64,000 bases of DNA from RGIG4097 sp045613765 (GTDB lineage: Bacteria > Bacillota > Clostridia > Christensenellales > CAG-917), in contig JAZLBO010000006.1 in assembly GCA_045613765.1 (NCBI GenBank), positions 6,943 through 70,942 on the forward strand, in the 5' to 3' direction. Shown here piece by piece: positions 27,579 to 35,952 of the stretch. Numbering within the stretch: position 1 is the first letter of the stretch; every line of letters starts with the position of its first letter. The notes beneath the pieces are model-generated. The model saw nothing but the letters and a program-made list of their open reading frames with translations. It made no database searches and was not told where the DNA came from. The translations under genes were made by a program, and so were the position numbers.

Positions 27579-29147
27579 ATGGCACAAGAACTCACATCAA
27601 AAAAACTTGGCACAATGCCCATTGGCAAACTCATTTTCTCTATGAGTGGCCCTGCAATTCTTTCAATGCTTGTTCAAGCACTTTACAACATTGTTGACAG
27701 CATTTTTATCGGCATGTACGACCCTACAAACGGCGTTCTTGCTCTTTCATACGCATTGCCAATTCAGTTGCTTGTCAACGCCTTTGGCGTTGGTCTTGCA
27801 GTTGGCACAGGCTCAATGATCTCTCGTCTTCTCGGCGAAGGCAAAAATAAAGAGGCAGGACTCACTGCTCAAACAGGTCTTTTGCTCGCCCTAATTATGA
27901 GTGCCGTATTTGCAATTTCAGGCTACTTTATTGCACACGCTTTTGTGGGTATTTACACAGATGACCCCGTCATCTACAAGATGTCTGCCGATTATCTTAC
28001 AATCTGCACTTGTTGTTCATTTGGTATGATGATTGAAATTATGTTCAACCGTATTTTGCAATCAATGGGCAATATGATTATCCCTATGATAACTCAAATC
28101 GTGGGCGCAGTTGTCAACATCATCCTTGACCCAATCCTCATCAGTGTGGCAGGTATGGGAGCAGTGGGTGCTGCTGTTGCAACCATCATTGGACAAATTG
28201 TGGCAATGTGCGTGCCTATCTTCATCATCATAAAGGACAAGAGCAAGTTTGACGTGGATATATTCTTTACAAAAGAATATCGTCTGCGCAAAAATATCTT
28301 GGGTGGCATTTTGCAAGTTGGCTTGCCCACTATCGTTATGAACTCAATCGGTTCAATTATGTATATGATTGCCAACACCCTTCTCAACGGCTTTACAACA
28401 CCCATCAACGACAACGGCACAACCAAGGATTTTGCAGTTGGCGTGTGGGCATTTGGCATCTACTTCAAACTCAATTCATTTGCATTTATGCCTTGCTTTG
28501 GGCTCAACCAAGGTTGTATCCCCATCATGGGCTACAACTACGGTGCAAACATTAGAAAGCGCTTTGACAAGACCTTCCGTCTGTCAATCATCATTGCACT
28601 TTCATATATGACCTTTGCAACAATCTTGTTCCACGCAATGCCCGTGCCTTTCCTTAAGTTGTTCTCTGCCCCCAATGATGCAGTTGTGCTCTTTGAAGGT
28701 GCAAGAGCCTTGCGTCTCTGCTCTCTTGCATTTATCCCTGCAGCAGTCAGTGTCATCACCATTGCAATGTTCAATGCAGTTGGACACGGCATCAAGGCAA
28801 TGCTCATGTCAATCCTTCGTCAAATTGGATTGCTCATCCCCCTTGCAATTGTGCTTTCACAATTCACTGAACTTGGCATGGTCGGCTTCTGGATTTCCTT
28901 CCCCATTTCAGAAGCAGTGTCCCTTGCAATCTTCTTCCCCATCGCACTTGCAACCATCAAAAAGATCTTCTTGAAGAAAGACCTTGAAATGCCTGCATCA
29001 ATGGTGGAAGGTTTGTTCCCCACACCCTCTCTCGACGCTGAAAATGACGGCAAAGAAAATGGTGTTGAAGACGAATTGGCAGAAGATGAAAACACCACAA
29101 TTCTTGAAACAGAAAACGACGTTGAAATAAGCGAAGAAATCGCATAA
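27579..29147 (+). CDS. MATE-family multidrug/sodium antiporter
   Basis: The 522-residue membrane protein has about 12 helices in two similar halves: 'GTMPIGKLIFSMSGPAILSM' near the start and 'MNSIGSIMYMIANTLLNGF' in the second half. NorM/DinF-type features include 'GTGSMISRLLGEGK' and 'FGLNQGCIPIMGYNYGA'. MATE proteins expel cationic drugs in exchange for Na+ or H+. From about residue 470 on, an acidic tail extends into the cytoplasm, as in the symporter at 4.8 kb. AGGA 8 bases before the ATG is the ribosome site. Confidence 0.92.
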   Translation: MAQELTSKKLGTMPIGKLIFSMSGPAILSMLVQALYNIVDSIFIGMYDPTNGVLALSYALPIQLLVNAFGVGLAVGTGSMISRLLGEGKNKEAGLTAQTGLLLALIMSAVFAISGYFIAHAFVGIYTDDPVIYKMSADYLTICTCCSFGMMIEIMFNRILQSMGNMIIPMITQIVGAVVNIILDPILISVAGMGAVGAAVATIIGQIVAMCVPIFIIIKDKSKFDVDIFFTKEYRLRKNILGGILQVGLPTIVMNSIGSIMYMIANTLLNGFTTPINDNGTTKDFAVGVWAFGIYFKLNSFAFMPCFGLNQGCIPIMGYNYGANIRKRFDKTFRLSIIIALSYMTFATILFHAMPVPFLKLFSAPNDAVVLFEGARALRLCSLAFIPAAVSVITIAMFNAVGHGIKAMLMSILRQIGLLIPLAIVLSQFTELGMVGFWISFPISEAVSLAIFFPIALATIKKIFLKKDLEMPASMVEGLFPTPSLDAENDGKENGVEDELAEDENTTILETENDVEISEEIA

Positions 29148-29275
29148 AAAAGGTTTTATAATTGTCAAAATGACACATAAACATTGTGTTGTTTGATTTG
29201 AAAGGATAATATGCGCCCTAAAAATACAACAAATTTGGGGGCAAAAAATATCAAATAAAATGCAAAAATTCAATC

Positions 29276-29307
29276 AAAAAAGGCACTCGATTTGAGTGCC
29301 TTTTTTT
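29276..29307. terminator. Bidirectional terminator between MATE gene and gpmI
   Basis: AAAAAGGCACTC-GATTT-GAGTGCCTTTTTTT has T runs for both directions, ending the plus-strand MATE transcript and the minus-strand glycolytic operon. Confidence 0.85.
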
Positions 29308-29349
29308 GTTGTAAAATCTGTTGTGAAGATGAGTTTTGTCTTCAAACGA

Positions 29350-30915
29350 TTACTTGATCATTGCCTTATCCCAGTTGGCATTGGGTTCAAGACCCATAAG
29401 TTTTGCAACTGTTGCAGCAACGTTTGAAAGACCATATTCGCCATCTTCGATTTCAACATCTGCATTGTAGATGATGAAAGGAACGGGGTTAAGACTGTGT
29501 GCTGTACGCACTGCTGTCTTGCCTTTCTTGTTCATTTCAAGCATTTCATCTGCATTGCCGTGGTCTGCTGTAATGACAAGGATTGAGCCTGATTTGTCAA
29601 TGACGGGAAGAAGACGCTTGAGTGCAAGGTCAACTGCTTCTACGCCGATAATTGTAGCGTCAAGACTGCCTGTATGACCAACCATATCCCCGTTGGGATA
29701 GTTGCAACGGATGAATTGATATTTGCCACTTTCAATGGCGTTGATGACTGCATCTGTGACTTCTGCTGACTTCATCCAAGGACGTTCATCAAAGGACACT
29801 TTGTCACTTTCGATTTCTGCCCATGTTTCAAGTGTATCACTGAACTTTTCACTTCTGTTGCCGTTCCAGAAATATGTCACGTGGCCGTACTTTTGTGTTT
29901 CGCTCACTGCGTAAGAGTTGATGCCGTGGTTGACACAGAACTCTGAGAGCGTGTGCTTAATTTTGGGAGGTTCAACCAAGAAACGCTTGGGAAGTGCCAA
30001 ATCTCCGTCATATTGGAGCATGCCTGCATACATAACTTTGGGCATATCCTTACGGTCAAAGCCGTCAAATTCTGCATTGTCAAATGCCATAGAGAGTTCG
30101 ATTGCTCTATCTCCACGGAAGTTGAAAAGAATGACGCTATCGTTGTCTTTCATTGCGCCAACGGGTGCTCCGTTTTCTGCAACGACAAAGGCAGGAAGGT
30201 CTTGGTCGATAATGCCGGGATTGTCTGCTCTAAACTTCTCAACTGCTTCTGTTGCGCTTGAAAAGGCAGTTCCTTCACCATAAACGTGTGTATAAAAGCC
30301 TTTTTTGACCATATCCCAGTTGGCGAAGTATCTGTCCATTGTGATGGTCATTCTGCCACCACCTGATGCGATTCTGCCATCAAATGTGCTGTCGTTGAGT
30401 TCTGCAAGTGCGCTTTCAAGTTGGTCGATATACACAAGCGCAGATGTTGCAGGCACGTCACGTCCGTCAAGAAGAACGTGGATGCGAACTCTTTGAACAC
30501 CATCATTTTTTGCGCCCTTTACAAGTGCGATAAGATGGCCGATATTGCTGTGAACGTTGCCGTCTGAAAGAAGGCCGATAAAGTGCATTGTGGACTTGTT
30601 GTCAACACAGTTATCCTTGAGGGTTGTCCAAGCAGATGACTTGAAGATTTCGCCACTTTCAATTGCTTCTTCAACGAGTTTTGCGCCTTGTGAATAGACT
30701 TGACCACAACCAAGTGCGTTGTGACCGACTTCACTGTTGCCCATATCGTCATCAGAAGGAAGACCAACTGCTGTGCCGTGTGCTTTGATATAGGTATGGG
30801 GGCAAGTTGCAAGAAGTTTGTCAAGGACGGGTGTGTTTGCAAGAGTGACGGCATCTCCAAGGCCAGTCTTTGACTTGCCTATGCCGTCCATTACTACGAG
30901 AACGATATTTTTCAT
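29350..30915 (-). CDS. gpmI: 2,3-bisphosphoglycerate-independent phosphoglycerate mutase
   Basis: I place the start at 30915 ('MKNIVLVVMDGIG'). The resulting 521 residues are usual for GpmI, which interconverts 3- and 2-phosphoglycerate with two Mn2+ ions. The metal ligands D (in 'VVMDG') and the phosphorylated serine in 'DMGNSEVGHNALG' are seen, as are 'LLDGRDVPATS' and 'TADHGNADEM'. There is no good ribosome site next to this ATG. An AAAGGA lies 45 bases upstream, on the far side of a 9-bp hairpin that could bring it close. A TTG at 30969 would use the hairpin sequence as coding and is unlikely. Confidence 0.95.
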   Translation of the reverse strand: MKNIVLVVMDGIGKSKTGLGDAVTLANTPVLDKLLATCPHTYIKAHGTAVGLPSDDDMGNSEVGHNALGCGQVYSQGAKLVEEAIESGEIFKSSAWTTLKDNCVDNKSTMHFIGLLSDGNVHSNIGHLIALVKGAKNDGVQRVRIHVLLDGRDVPATSALVYIDQLESALAELNDSTFDGRIASGGGRMTITMDRYFANWDMVKKGFYTHVYGEGTAFSSATEAVEKFRADNPGIIDQDLPAFVVAENGAPVGAMKDNDSVILFNFRGDRAIELSMAFDNAEFDGFDRKDMPKVMYAGMLQYDGDLALPKRFLVEPPKIKHTLSEFCVNHGINSYAVSETQKYGHVTYFWNGNRSEKFSDTLETWAEIESDKVSFDERPWMKSAEVTDAVINAIESGKYQFIRCNYPNGDMVGHTGSLDATIIGVEAVDLALKRLLPVIDKSGSILVITADHGNADEMLEMNKKGKTAVRTAHSLNPVPFIIYNADVEIEDGEYGLSNVAATVAKLMGLEPNANWDKAMIK

Positions 30916-30929
30916 AATAAAACAATCTG

Positions 30930-30949
30930 CACCGAAACAAGTTTCGGTG
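30930..30949. other. Intercistronic hairpin between tpiA and gpmI
   Basis: CACCGAAAC and GTTTCGGTG form a perfect 9-bp stem with a 2-base loop. No T run follows, so it looks like an RNA stability or translation element, not a terminator. Confidence 0.6.
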
Positions 30950-30972
30950 TTTCGGCGCAGTCCTTTCAAATA

Positions 30973-31722
30973 TTAATAGTTTACGACTTGTGAGAAATCT
31001 ACTGCTTTGAGTGATGCACCACCAATAAGACCACCGTCAATGTTGGGTTGTGCCATAAGTTCACTTGCGTTCTTGGGGTTCATACTTCCACCGTATTGGA
31101 TGCGAAGTTTGTTTGCAAGTTTTCTGCCGTAGAGTTTTGCAATCATTGAACGGATGTTCTTGATTGTTTCTTCTGCTTGTTCGCTTGTTGCTGTCTTGCC
31201 TGTGCCGATTGCCCAGACGGGTTCGTATGCGATTACGATATTCTTGAGTTCTTCTGCATCAATGCCTTCAAATGCGCCATTGACTTGCTTACGAAGGACT
31301 GACTTTGTGCGATTCTTTTCACGTTGTTCAAGTGTTTCGCCTACGCAGATAATGGGTTTAAGACCACTTGCAAGTGCTGCCTTTGTGCGTGCATTGACTG
31401 TTGCATCGGTTTCGCCAAAGTATTGACGGCGTTCGCTATGGCCGATAATGACGTATTCAACACCAAGTTCAACAAGCATTTTTGCACTGATTTCGCCTGT
31501 AAATGCACCCTTTTCTGCCCAGTGAACGTTTTCTGCACCGACTTTGATGTTTGAACCCTTTGTGAGTTCAACTGCTGCCATAAGGTCTGTGTAAGGTGTG
31601 CAGATAACGACGTCACATTTTGCATCTTTGACAAGGGGCTTGAGTTCTTCGATAAGAGCCTTTGTTTCTGCGATGGTGTTGTTCATTTTCCAGTTGCCTG
31701 CGATGATAGGTTTTCTTGCCAT
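30973..31722 (-). CDS. tpiA: Triosephosphate isomerase
   Basis: The 249-residue protein has family length and all catalytic motifs: 'GNWKMN' (lysine), 'IGHSERRQYFGE' (histidine) and 'AYEPVWAIGTGKTA' (glutamate and loop 6). It interconverts dihydroxyacetone phosphate and glyceraldehyde 3-phosphate. It is the middle gene of pgk-tpiA-gpmI, with a 115-bp spacer from pgk that holds two hairpins. Confidence 0.98.
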   Translation of the reverse strand: MARKPIIAGNWKMNNTIAETKALIEELKPLVKDAKCDVVICTPYTDLMAAVELTKGSNIKVGAENVHWAEKGAFTGEISAKMLVELGVEYVIIGHSERRQYFGETDATVNARTKAALASGLKPIICVGETLEQREKNRTKSVLRKQVNGAFEGIDAEELKNIVIAYEPVWAIGTGKTATSEQAEETIKNIRSMIAKLYGRKLANKLRIQYGGSMNPKNASELMAQPNIDGGLIGGASLKAVDFSQVVNY

Positions 31723-31777
31723 ATTATTTAGTTTCTCCTGTACAAGATTGTGTGTTATTTTGTATTCGTCTTTGACT

Positions 31778-31823
31778 TACGTCTAAAAGACGTACGGCAC
31801 AATCAAGAGCCTTGTTGTGCCGT
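31778..31823. other. Two adjacent intercistronic hairpins between pgk and tpiA
   Basis: TACGTCT / AGACGTA (31778-31784, 31788-31794) and ACGGCACAA / TTGTGCCGT (31794-31802, 31815-31823) are perfect stems that abut. On the minus-strand transcript they follow the pgk stop by about 15 bases. Neither has a T tail. Confidence 0.6.
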
Positions 31824-31837
31824 GGTTTAGAGTGTGC

Positions 31838-33151
31838 TTATTTTTCGTTGAGGCATGCAATACCGGGGAGGACTTTGCCTTCAAGGTATTCAAGTGATGC
31901 GCCACCACCTGTTGAGATGTGGCTCATCTTGTCTGCATAACCAAGTTGTGCAACTGCTGCTGCGCTGTCGCCACCACCGATAATTGTGATTGCGTCTGTG
32001 TCTGCCATTGCCTTTGCAACTGCGTTTGTGCCTGCTGCGAGTGTGGGGTTTTCAAAGACGCCCATAGGTCCGTTCCAGACGACTGTCTTTGCGTTCTTGA
32101 CTGCGTTTGCAAAGAGTTCTTGTGTCTTAGGACCAATGTCAAGACCCATTCTGTCTGCGGGGATTGCATTTGTGGGATAATATTCGATTTCCACGGGTGC
32201 ATCAATGGGGTTGGGGAAGTCAACTACTGTTGCTGAATCGATGGGGAGATAGATTTCCTTGCCAAGTTCTTTTGCTTTTGCAAGCATTTCCTTGCAGTAT
32301 TCAATCTTTTCATCATCAACCAATGATGTACCGATTGAACCACCTTGTGCTTTGATGAAGGTGTATGCCATACCACCACCGATAATGAGTGTGTCACACT
32401 TGTTGAGAAGGTTGTCGATAACGTTGAGTTTGTCTGCAACTTTTGCGCCACCAAGGATTGCTACGAAGGGACGGACGGGTTCTTCAACTGCGCCACCAAG
32501 GAACTTAAGTTCCTTTTCAATAAGGAAACCACTGACTGCTTCCTTTGCAAAGCCGTATTGAACGATACCTGCTGTGGTTGCGTGTGCTCTGTGTGCTGTG
32601 CCAAATGCGTCGTTGACATAGATGTCGCAGAATTCTGCAAGTGCTTTGCAAAGTTCTTCACTGTTCTTTTCTTCGCCTTGGTAGAAACGTGTGTTTTCAA
32701 GAAGGACGATTTCGCCGTCGCCAAGTGCTGCAACTTTTGCTTTTGCATCTTCGCCAACAAGATCTGTTGCAAATGTGACCTTTCCGGGGAAATGATCTGC
32801 AAGTCTGTCTGCAACGGGCTTCAATGTGAACTTTTTGGGGTCGCTCTTGAGAGCCTTTTCAATGTATTCTTGCTTTGCTGCTGCTTGTTCTTCTTGAGGA
32901 AGTGCTTCCACTGCCTTCTTTTCCTTCTTTGTCAAACCAAAGCCGGGTGTGAAAATGTTGTGTGGCTTGCCCATGTGTGAACAAAGGATAACCTTTGCGC
33001 CATTTTCAACCAAGTGCTTGATTGTGGGAAGTGCGCCATTGATACGGTTTTCATCAGTGATGACACCGTCTTTCATAGGAACGTTGAAGTCGCAACGGAC
33101 GAGAACTTTTTTGCCTTTGACATCGATGTCACGGACAGTCATTTTTGCCAT
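31838..33151 (-). CDS. pgk: Phosphoglycerate kinase
   Basis: The 437-residue protein is longer than the usual 390-415. It shows the N-terminal substrate site 'RCDFNVPMKDG', 'LCSHMGKP', the hinge and the C-terminal nucleotide loop 'GGGDSAAAVAQLG'. It makes ATP from 1,3-bisphosphoglycerate. The extra length is a Lys/Glu/Ala-rich insertion of about 40 residues right after 'SHMGKP' (about residues 63-105), before 'FTLKPVADRLADHF'. It is first in the glycolytic operon; gapA and eno are not in this window. Confidence 0.98.
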   Translation of the reverse strand: MAKMTVRDIDVKGKKVLVRCDFNVPMKDGVITDENRINGALPTIKHLVENGAKVILCSHMGKPHNIFTPGFGLTKKEKKAVEALPQEEQAAAKQEYIEKALKSDPKKFTLKPVADRLADHFPGKVTFATDLVGEDAKAKVAALGDGEIVLLENTRFYQGEEKNSEELCKALAEFCDIYVNDAFGTAHRAHATTAGIVQYGFAKEAVSGFLIEKELKFLGGAVEEPVRPFVAILGGAKVADKLNVIDNLLNKCDTLIIGGGMAYTFIKAQGGSIGTSLVDDEKIEYCKEMLAKAKELGKEIYLPIDSATVVDFPNPIDAPVEIEYYPTNAIPADRMGLDIGPKTQELFANAVKNAKTVVWNGPMGVFENPTLAAGTNAVAKAMADTDAITIIGGGDSAAAVAQLGYADKMSHISTGGGASLEYLEGKVLPGIACLNEK

Positions 33152-33188
33152 AAATGTATTCTCCTTAAAATAAATATTTCAAAATTTT

Positions 33189-33241
33189 TGTGGCAAGAGA
33201 TAGTAAACTATGCGTTCATGTACGCATATACACGTGCCACA
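33189..33241. other. 5'-end hairpin of the glycolytic operon mRNA
   Basis: The outer stem TGTGGCA / TGCCACA (33189-33195, 33235-33241) encloses TATGCGT / ACGCATA (33209-33215, 33222-33228). It would start within a few bases of the predicted transcription start, a position where hairpins protect mRNA from 5' decay. Confidence 0.6.
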
Positions 33242-33248
33242 GATAGAA

Positions 33249-33277
33249 ATTTTAGCACAAATTCCAGAAAATAGCAA
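33249..33277 (-). promoter_or_regulatory. Sigma-A promoter of the pgk-tpiA-gpmI operon
   Basis: On the minus strand TTGCTA (33272-33277) and TAAAAT (33249-33254) are 17 bp apart, with TGTGC directly before the -10 (extended -10 type). The same TGTGC-TAAAAT occurs at the dnaD promoter. Confidence 0.75.
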
Positions 33278-33339
33278 GAAAAATCTCATTTAGACAAATA
33301 TTTGTCTATAACCAACAAAAAACTCGCAAATTTAGACAA

Positions 33340-33498
33340 GAGCAAATTCCCACGATTTATGATCCCAAGCTGCAGACACGCTCACGTCTGGCGCTTGAAA
33401 GTCGCTTTCACATCATGGGCGACAACGAGAATAAAATCGCCGTCCATCGCTCACGGCTTGCGCGTCAGGTCTTTGAAACAATCAAGTGCTTGCGTTAG
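33340..33498 (+). pseudogene. Possible gene remnant: coding-like open frame without a start
   Basis: The frame ending in TAG at 33496-33498 is open back to about 33,260. Its last 50 codons read like real protein ('IYDPKLQTRSRLALESRF', 'NKIAVHRSRLARQVFETI') and use G/C-ending codons in an AT-rich surround. No ATG, GTG or TTG with a ribosome site opens it, and the upstream part overlaps the pgk promoter. I recognise no family. It may be a decayed fragment, or chance. Confidence 0.3.
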
Positions 33499-33533
33499 AA
33501 CCCTTGCCCAATCCATAACACAAATAAAACACC

Positions 33534-33669
33534 GTACACTTATCGTGTTATTATGGGGTTATATTGTACACTTTTCGTGTTTTTATATATTTCAAATACG
33601 GGTAAATAGGCTTGATTTTGGCAGTTTTGGCGATTTTTGTCCACATTTAATACACTTATCGTGTTTTAT
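33534..33669 (+). repeat. Three copies of TACACTT(A/T)TCGTGTT
   Basis: Copies at 33534-33553, 33566-33585 and 33650-33669 each contain ACAC-N5-GTGT, a short dyad, followed by T/A-rich sequence. They lie in the 690-bp gene-poor stretch between pgk and trmL. They could be operator sites or remains of a repeat. The rest of this stretch, beyond the items listed, shows nothing I can name. Confidence 0.4.
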
Positions 33670-33753
33670 TACAAAAATGGTGTCTTTTATATTTTGAGTT
33701 GTTTTCTTTGTTTCCAAGAACAAAATTCCGTAAAATTGACATATAATTGACAC

Positions 33754-33783
33754 AAAAAAAGACAACCCGTCGGTTGTCTTTTG
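33754..33783 (-). terminator. Terminator of the spoVT-to-trmL gene run
   Basis: AAAGACAACC / GGTTGTCTTT forms a 10-bp stem with a 4-base loop, followed on the minus strand by TTTTTTTG. It lies 60 bp after the trmL stop. Confidence 0.85.
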
Positions 33784-33843
33784 ATCTTTTTATTTCTGTG
33801 AGCGCGATTTATTGGCTCTTCTTTTTAGTATTTTTGATTAATT

Positions 33844-34332
33844 TCAATATTTTGTGAGGTGTCCTTGTTCAAGAAGGTGACTGCAATCGTTTTGGCGTAT
33901 TGCCTCGTAGACAACTATTGCAACGGAATTGGACAAATTCAAACTTCTTGCATCTGCAATCATAGGAATACGGATTGCATTGTCATAATTATCGTGCAAA
34001 AGTTCTTCGGGAAGTCCTTTTGTTTCCTTGCCAAAAATGAAGTAGTCGCCATCTTTCAAGGGTGCTTGGTCATATCTTTTTGCACCTTTTGTGGTGAGAT
34101 ACCACTTGTTGCCGTCCTTATTCTTCTCAAAGAATTCATCAAGGTTTTCATAGACCGTCACGTCAAGAAGATGCCAATAATCAAGCCCTGCACGTTTCAA
34201 GGACTTGTCGTCAATGGCAAAGCCCAAGGGCTTGATGAGATGCAATCTTGCCCCTGTTGCTGCGCAGGTGCGCGCTATATTGCCCGTATTTTGTGGGATT
34301 TCTGGCTCAACCAGAACTATATTAAATGCCAT
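33844..34332 (-). CDS. trmL: tRNA (cytidine/uridine(34)-2'-O)-methyltransferase TrmL
   Basis: The 162-residue SPOUT methyltransferase has all TrmL motifs: 'VLVEPEIPQNTGNIARTC' (residues 5-22), 'FGKETKGLPEELL' and 'IPMIADARSLNLSNSVAIV', the trefoil-knot AdoMet site. It methylates the wobble-base ribose of tRNA-Leu. It follows the GNAT gene by 25 bp. Confidence 0.95.
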   Translation of the reverse strand: MAFNIVLVEPEIPQNTGNIARTCAATGARLHLIKPLGFAIDDKSLKRAGLDYWHLLDVTVYENLDEFFEKNKDGNKWYLTTKGAKRYDQAPLKDGDYFIFGKETKGLPEELLHDNYDNAIRIPMIADARSLNLSNSVAIVVYEAIRQNDCSHLLEQGHLTKY

Positions 34333-34357
34333 AATAATCCACTATTGTCTTTCGTTT

Positions 34358-34897
34358 TTAGTTGTTTTTGTTGGTTTTGACCCAAAATCTTTTGAGATTG
34401 ACTTGTTCATCTGGCTCAAAAACAGTCGATTCGTACACGCCACCGTTGGCACGTATGACCTTTTCACTGCCTATATTGTCATCATTGCAAGTGATAAGCA
34501 CTTTGTCAAGTCCTATACTACTACAAAATGGCAAAACCATTTTGAGCATCTCTGTTCCATATCTTTTTCTTCTTTCGGTGGGGCGAATTGAATAGCCAAT
34601 ATGTCCTGCATATTTTTCAAGATACTCATTGAAATAGTGTCTTACTTGAATCATACCAACTATTTTGCTATCACTCTTTCTTACAAACATAAACTGAGTT
34701 GCAATAACTCTTCCTTCAGGCAAGGTTTCTTTCTTCTCATAATTTCTGCACTTTGCTATGTAGTCATAAGGATTTTCCATAACCCTCAATGAGCCTGTGC
34801 CGTCCATTGAACTGCCCATATCAAGCATTTCCTGACGATAATCTGCAATTTGACTTGCATATTCCTCTGAAACTTTTACTAAAATAAATTCTTCCAT
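34358..34897 (-). CDS. GNAT-family N-acetyltransferase
   Basis: The likely start is 34897 ('MEEFILVKVSEEYA'), giving 179 residues; an AAGGA lies only two bases before it, an unusually tight spacing. The GNAT fold is seen in 'IVGMIQVRHYFNEYL' (beta4), the acetyl-CoA loop 'GHIGYSIRPTERRKRYGTEM' (R-x-x-G-x-G-like) and the following 'GLDKVLITCNDDN'. The match to GNATs acting on small amine substrates is general; the substrate is unknown. Confidence 0.85.
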   Translation of the reverse strand: MEEFILVKVSEEYASQIADYRQEMLDMGSSMDGTGSLRVMENPYDYIAKCRNYEKKETLPEGRVIATQFMFVRKSDSKIVGMIQVRHYFNEYLEKYAGHIGYSIRPTERRKRYGTEMLKMVLPFCSSIGLDKVLITCNDDNIGSEKVIRANGGVYESTVFEPDEQVNLKRFWVKTNKNN

Positions 34898-34958
34898 ATC
34901 CTTAATTGTACAAAATTGTTTAATATCTTTATCTGTATCTGTGTTTGCAATTATAAAA

Positions 34959-35885
34959 TCAAAGGTATTCGTCAACCAATTTGAGTATGCCGTCAAGGTC
35001 GGTGGCAGTTGCAAGTGCCATACGCACTGCCTTAGTGTTGCCGGTGTTTTTGGCATAGTGGCAGAGGTGTAATTTCATCATATTTGCCACAACTCTGTCG
35101 GGAAGATGTGAGCGTAAAATTTCAATATGTTCAAGAACTGTTTTTTTGTTGTCGTACTCAAATTCTGCGTCTTGAATTTCACTGAAAATATAGGGCTTTC
35201 CAAGTGCGCCACGGGCAATCATAAAGCCGTCTGCGCCACTGATTTCTTTCACTCTTTCAAGGCTATTTTTATCCACTATATCCCCATTGGCAACGACGGG
35301 AATTTTGAGTGCATCTTTGACCATTTTCGTTATGGTGTGATCGGCATATCCTGCATACATTTGCTCCCTAAATCTTGGGTGGACTGCCACCATATCTGCA
35401 CCACCTTTTTCAGCAGAAAGCGCACACTCAACGGCAAGGATTTCTCCCATTTTTACACCTGCACGAATCTTGACTGTGACAGGTCTTTTGCCACCTTCTT
35501 TTGCAGCGCAAACGATCTCGTTGATGAGTGTGGGATTTTCCATCAAGGCACTGCCTTCGCCATTGGAAACAATCTTCCGTACAGGGCAACCCATATTGAT
35601 ATCTATAATGTCAAATTTATGTAGTCTTTCATCCTTTGATGCCTTGTAGATATACTCAGGCTCACTGCCAAAAATTTGCACTGCTGTAGGCACACCCGTG
35701 TCCGTTGTATGGAGTAAATCTTCTGTGCCTCTACCACCATAGCAAAGCCCTTTGGCACTGACCATTTCTGTATATAAAAGCCCTGCACCATAGCGTGCAG
35801 AAAGATGCCTTGCCCCTGCGTCAGAAAAGCCTGCAATGGGTGCAAACATAAGATTTGATTTCAGTTCAATGTTGCCAATACGCAT
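34959..35885 (-). CDS. dusB: tRNA-dihydrouridine synthase (DusB type)
   Basis: The 308-residue protein has the Dus TIM barrel: 'APIAGFSDAGARHLSARYGA' (FMN site start), the catalytic cysteine in 'NMGCPVRKIVSNGEGSAL', 'VHPRFREQMYAGYADH' with P in place of the usual G, 'VVANGDIVD' and 'GFMIARGALGKPYIF'. It reduces uridine to dihydrouridine in tRNA D-loops using FMN and NADPH. Confidence 0.95.
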   Translation of the reverse strand: MRIGNIELKSNLMFAPIAGFSDAGARHLSARYGAGLLYTEMVSAKGLCYGGRGTEDLLHTTDTGVPTAVQIFGSEPEYIYKASKDERLHKFDIIDINMGCPVRKIVSNGEGSALMENPTLINEIVCAAKEGGKRPVTVKIRAGVKMGEILAVECALSAEKGGADMVAVHPRFREQMYAGYADHTITKMVKDALKIPVVANGDIVDKNSLERVKEISGADGFMIARGALGKPYIFSEIQDAEFEYDNKKTVLEHIEILRSHLPDRVVANMMKLHLCHYAKNTGNTKAVRMALATATDLDGILKLVDEYL

Positions 35886-35952
35886 TTTATCAACTTGTTT
35901 TGTGTATTTTATCTATCGTTTGTGTAATTTCGCTGAGAATTGACTTTATCAG

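Noticed and set aside
33302..33697. Open frame of 131 codons upstream of trmL
   Set aside because: No ribosome site, runs through the dyad repeats, and is in a different frame from the coding-like fragment.
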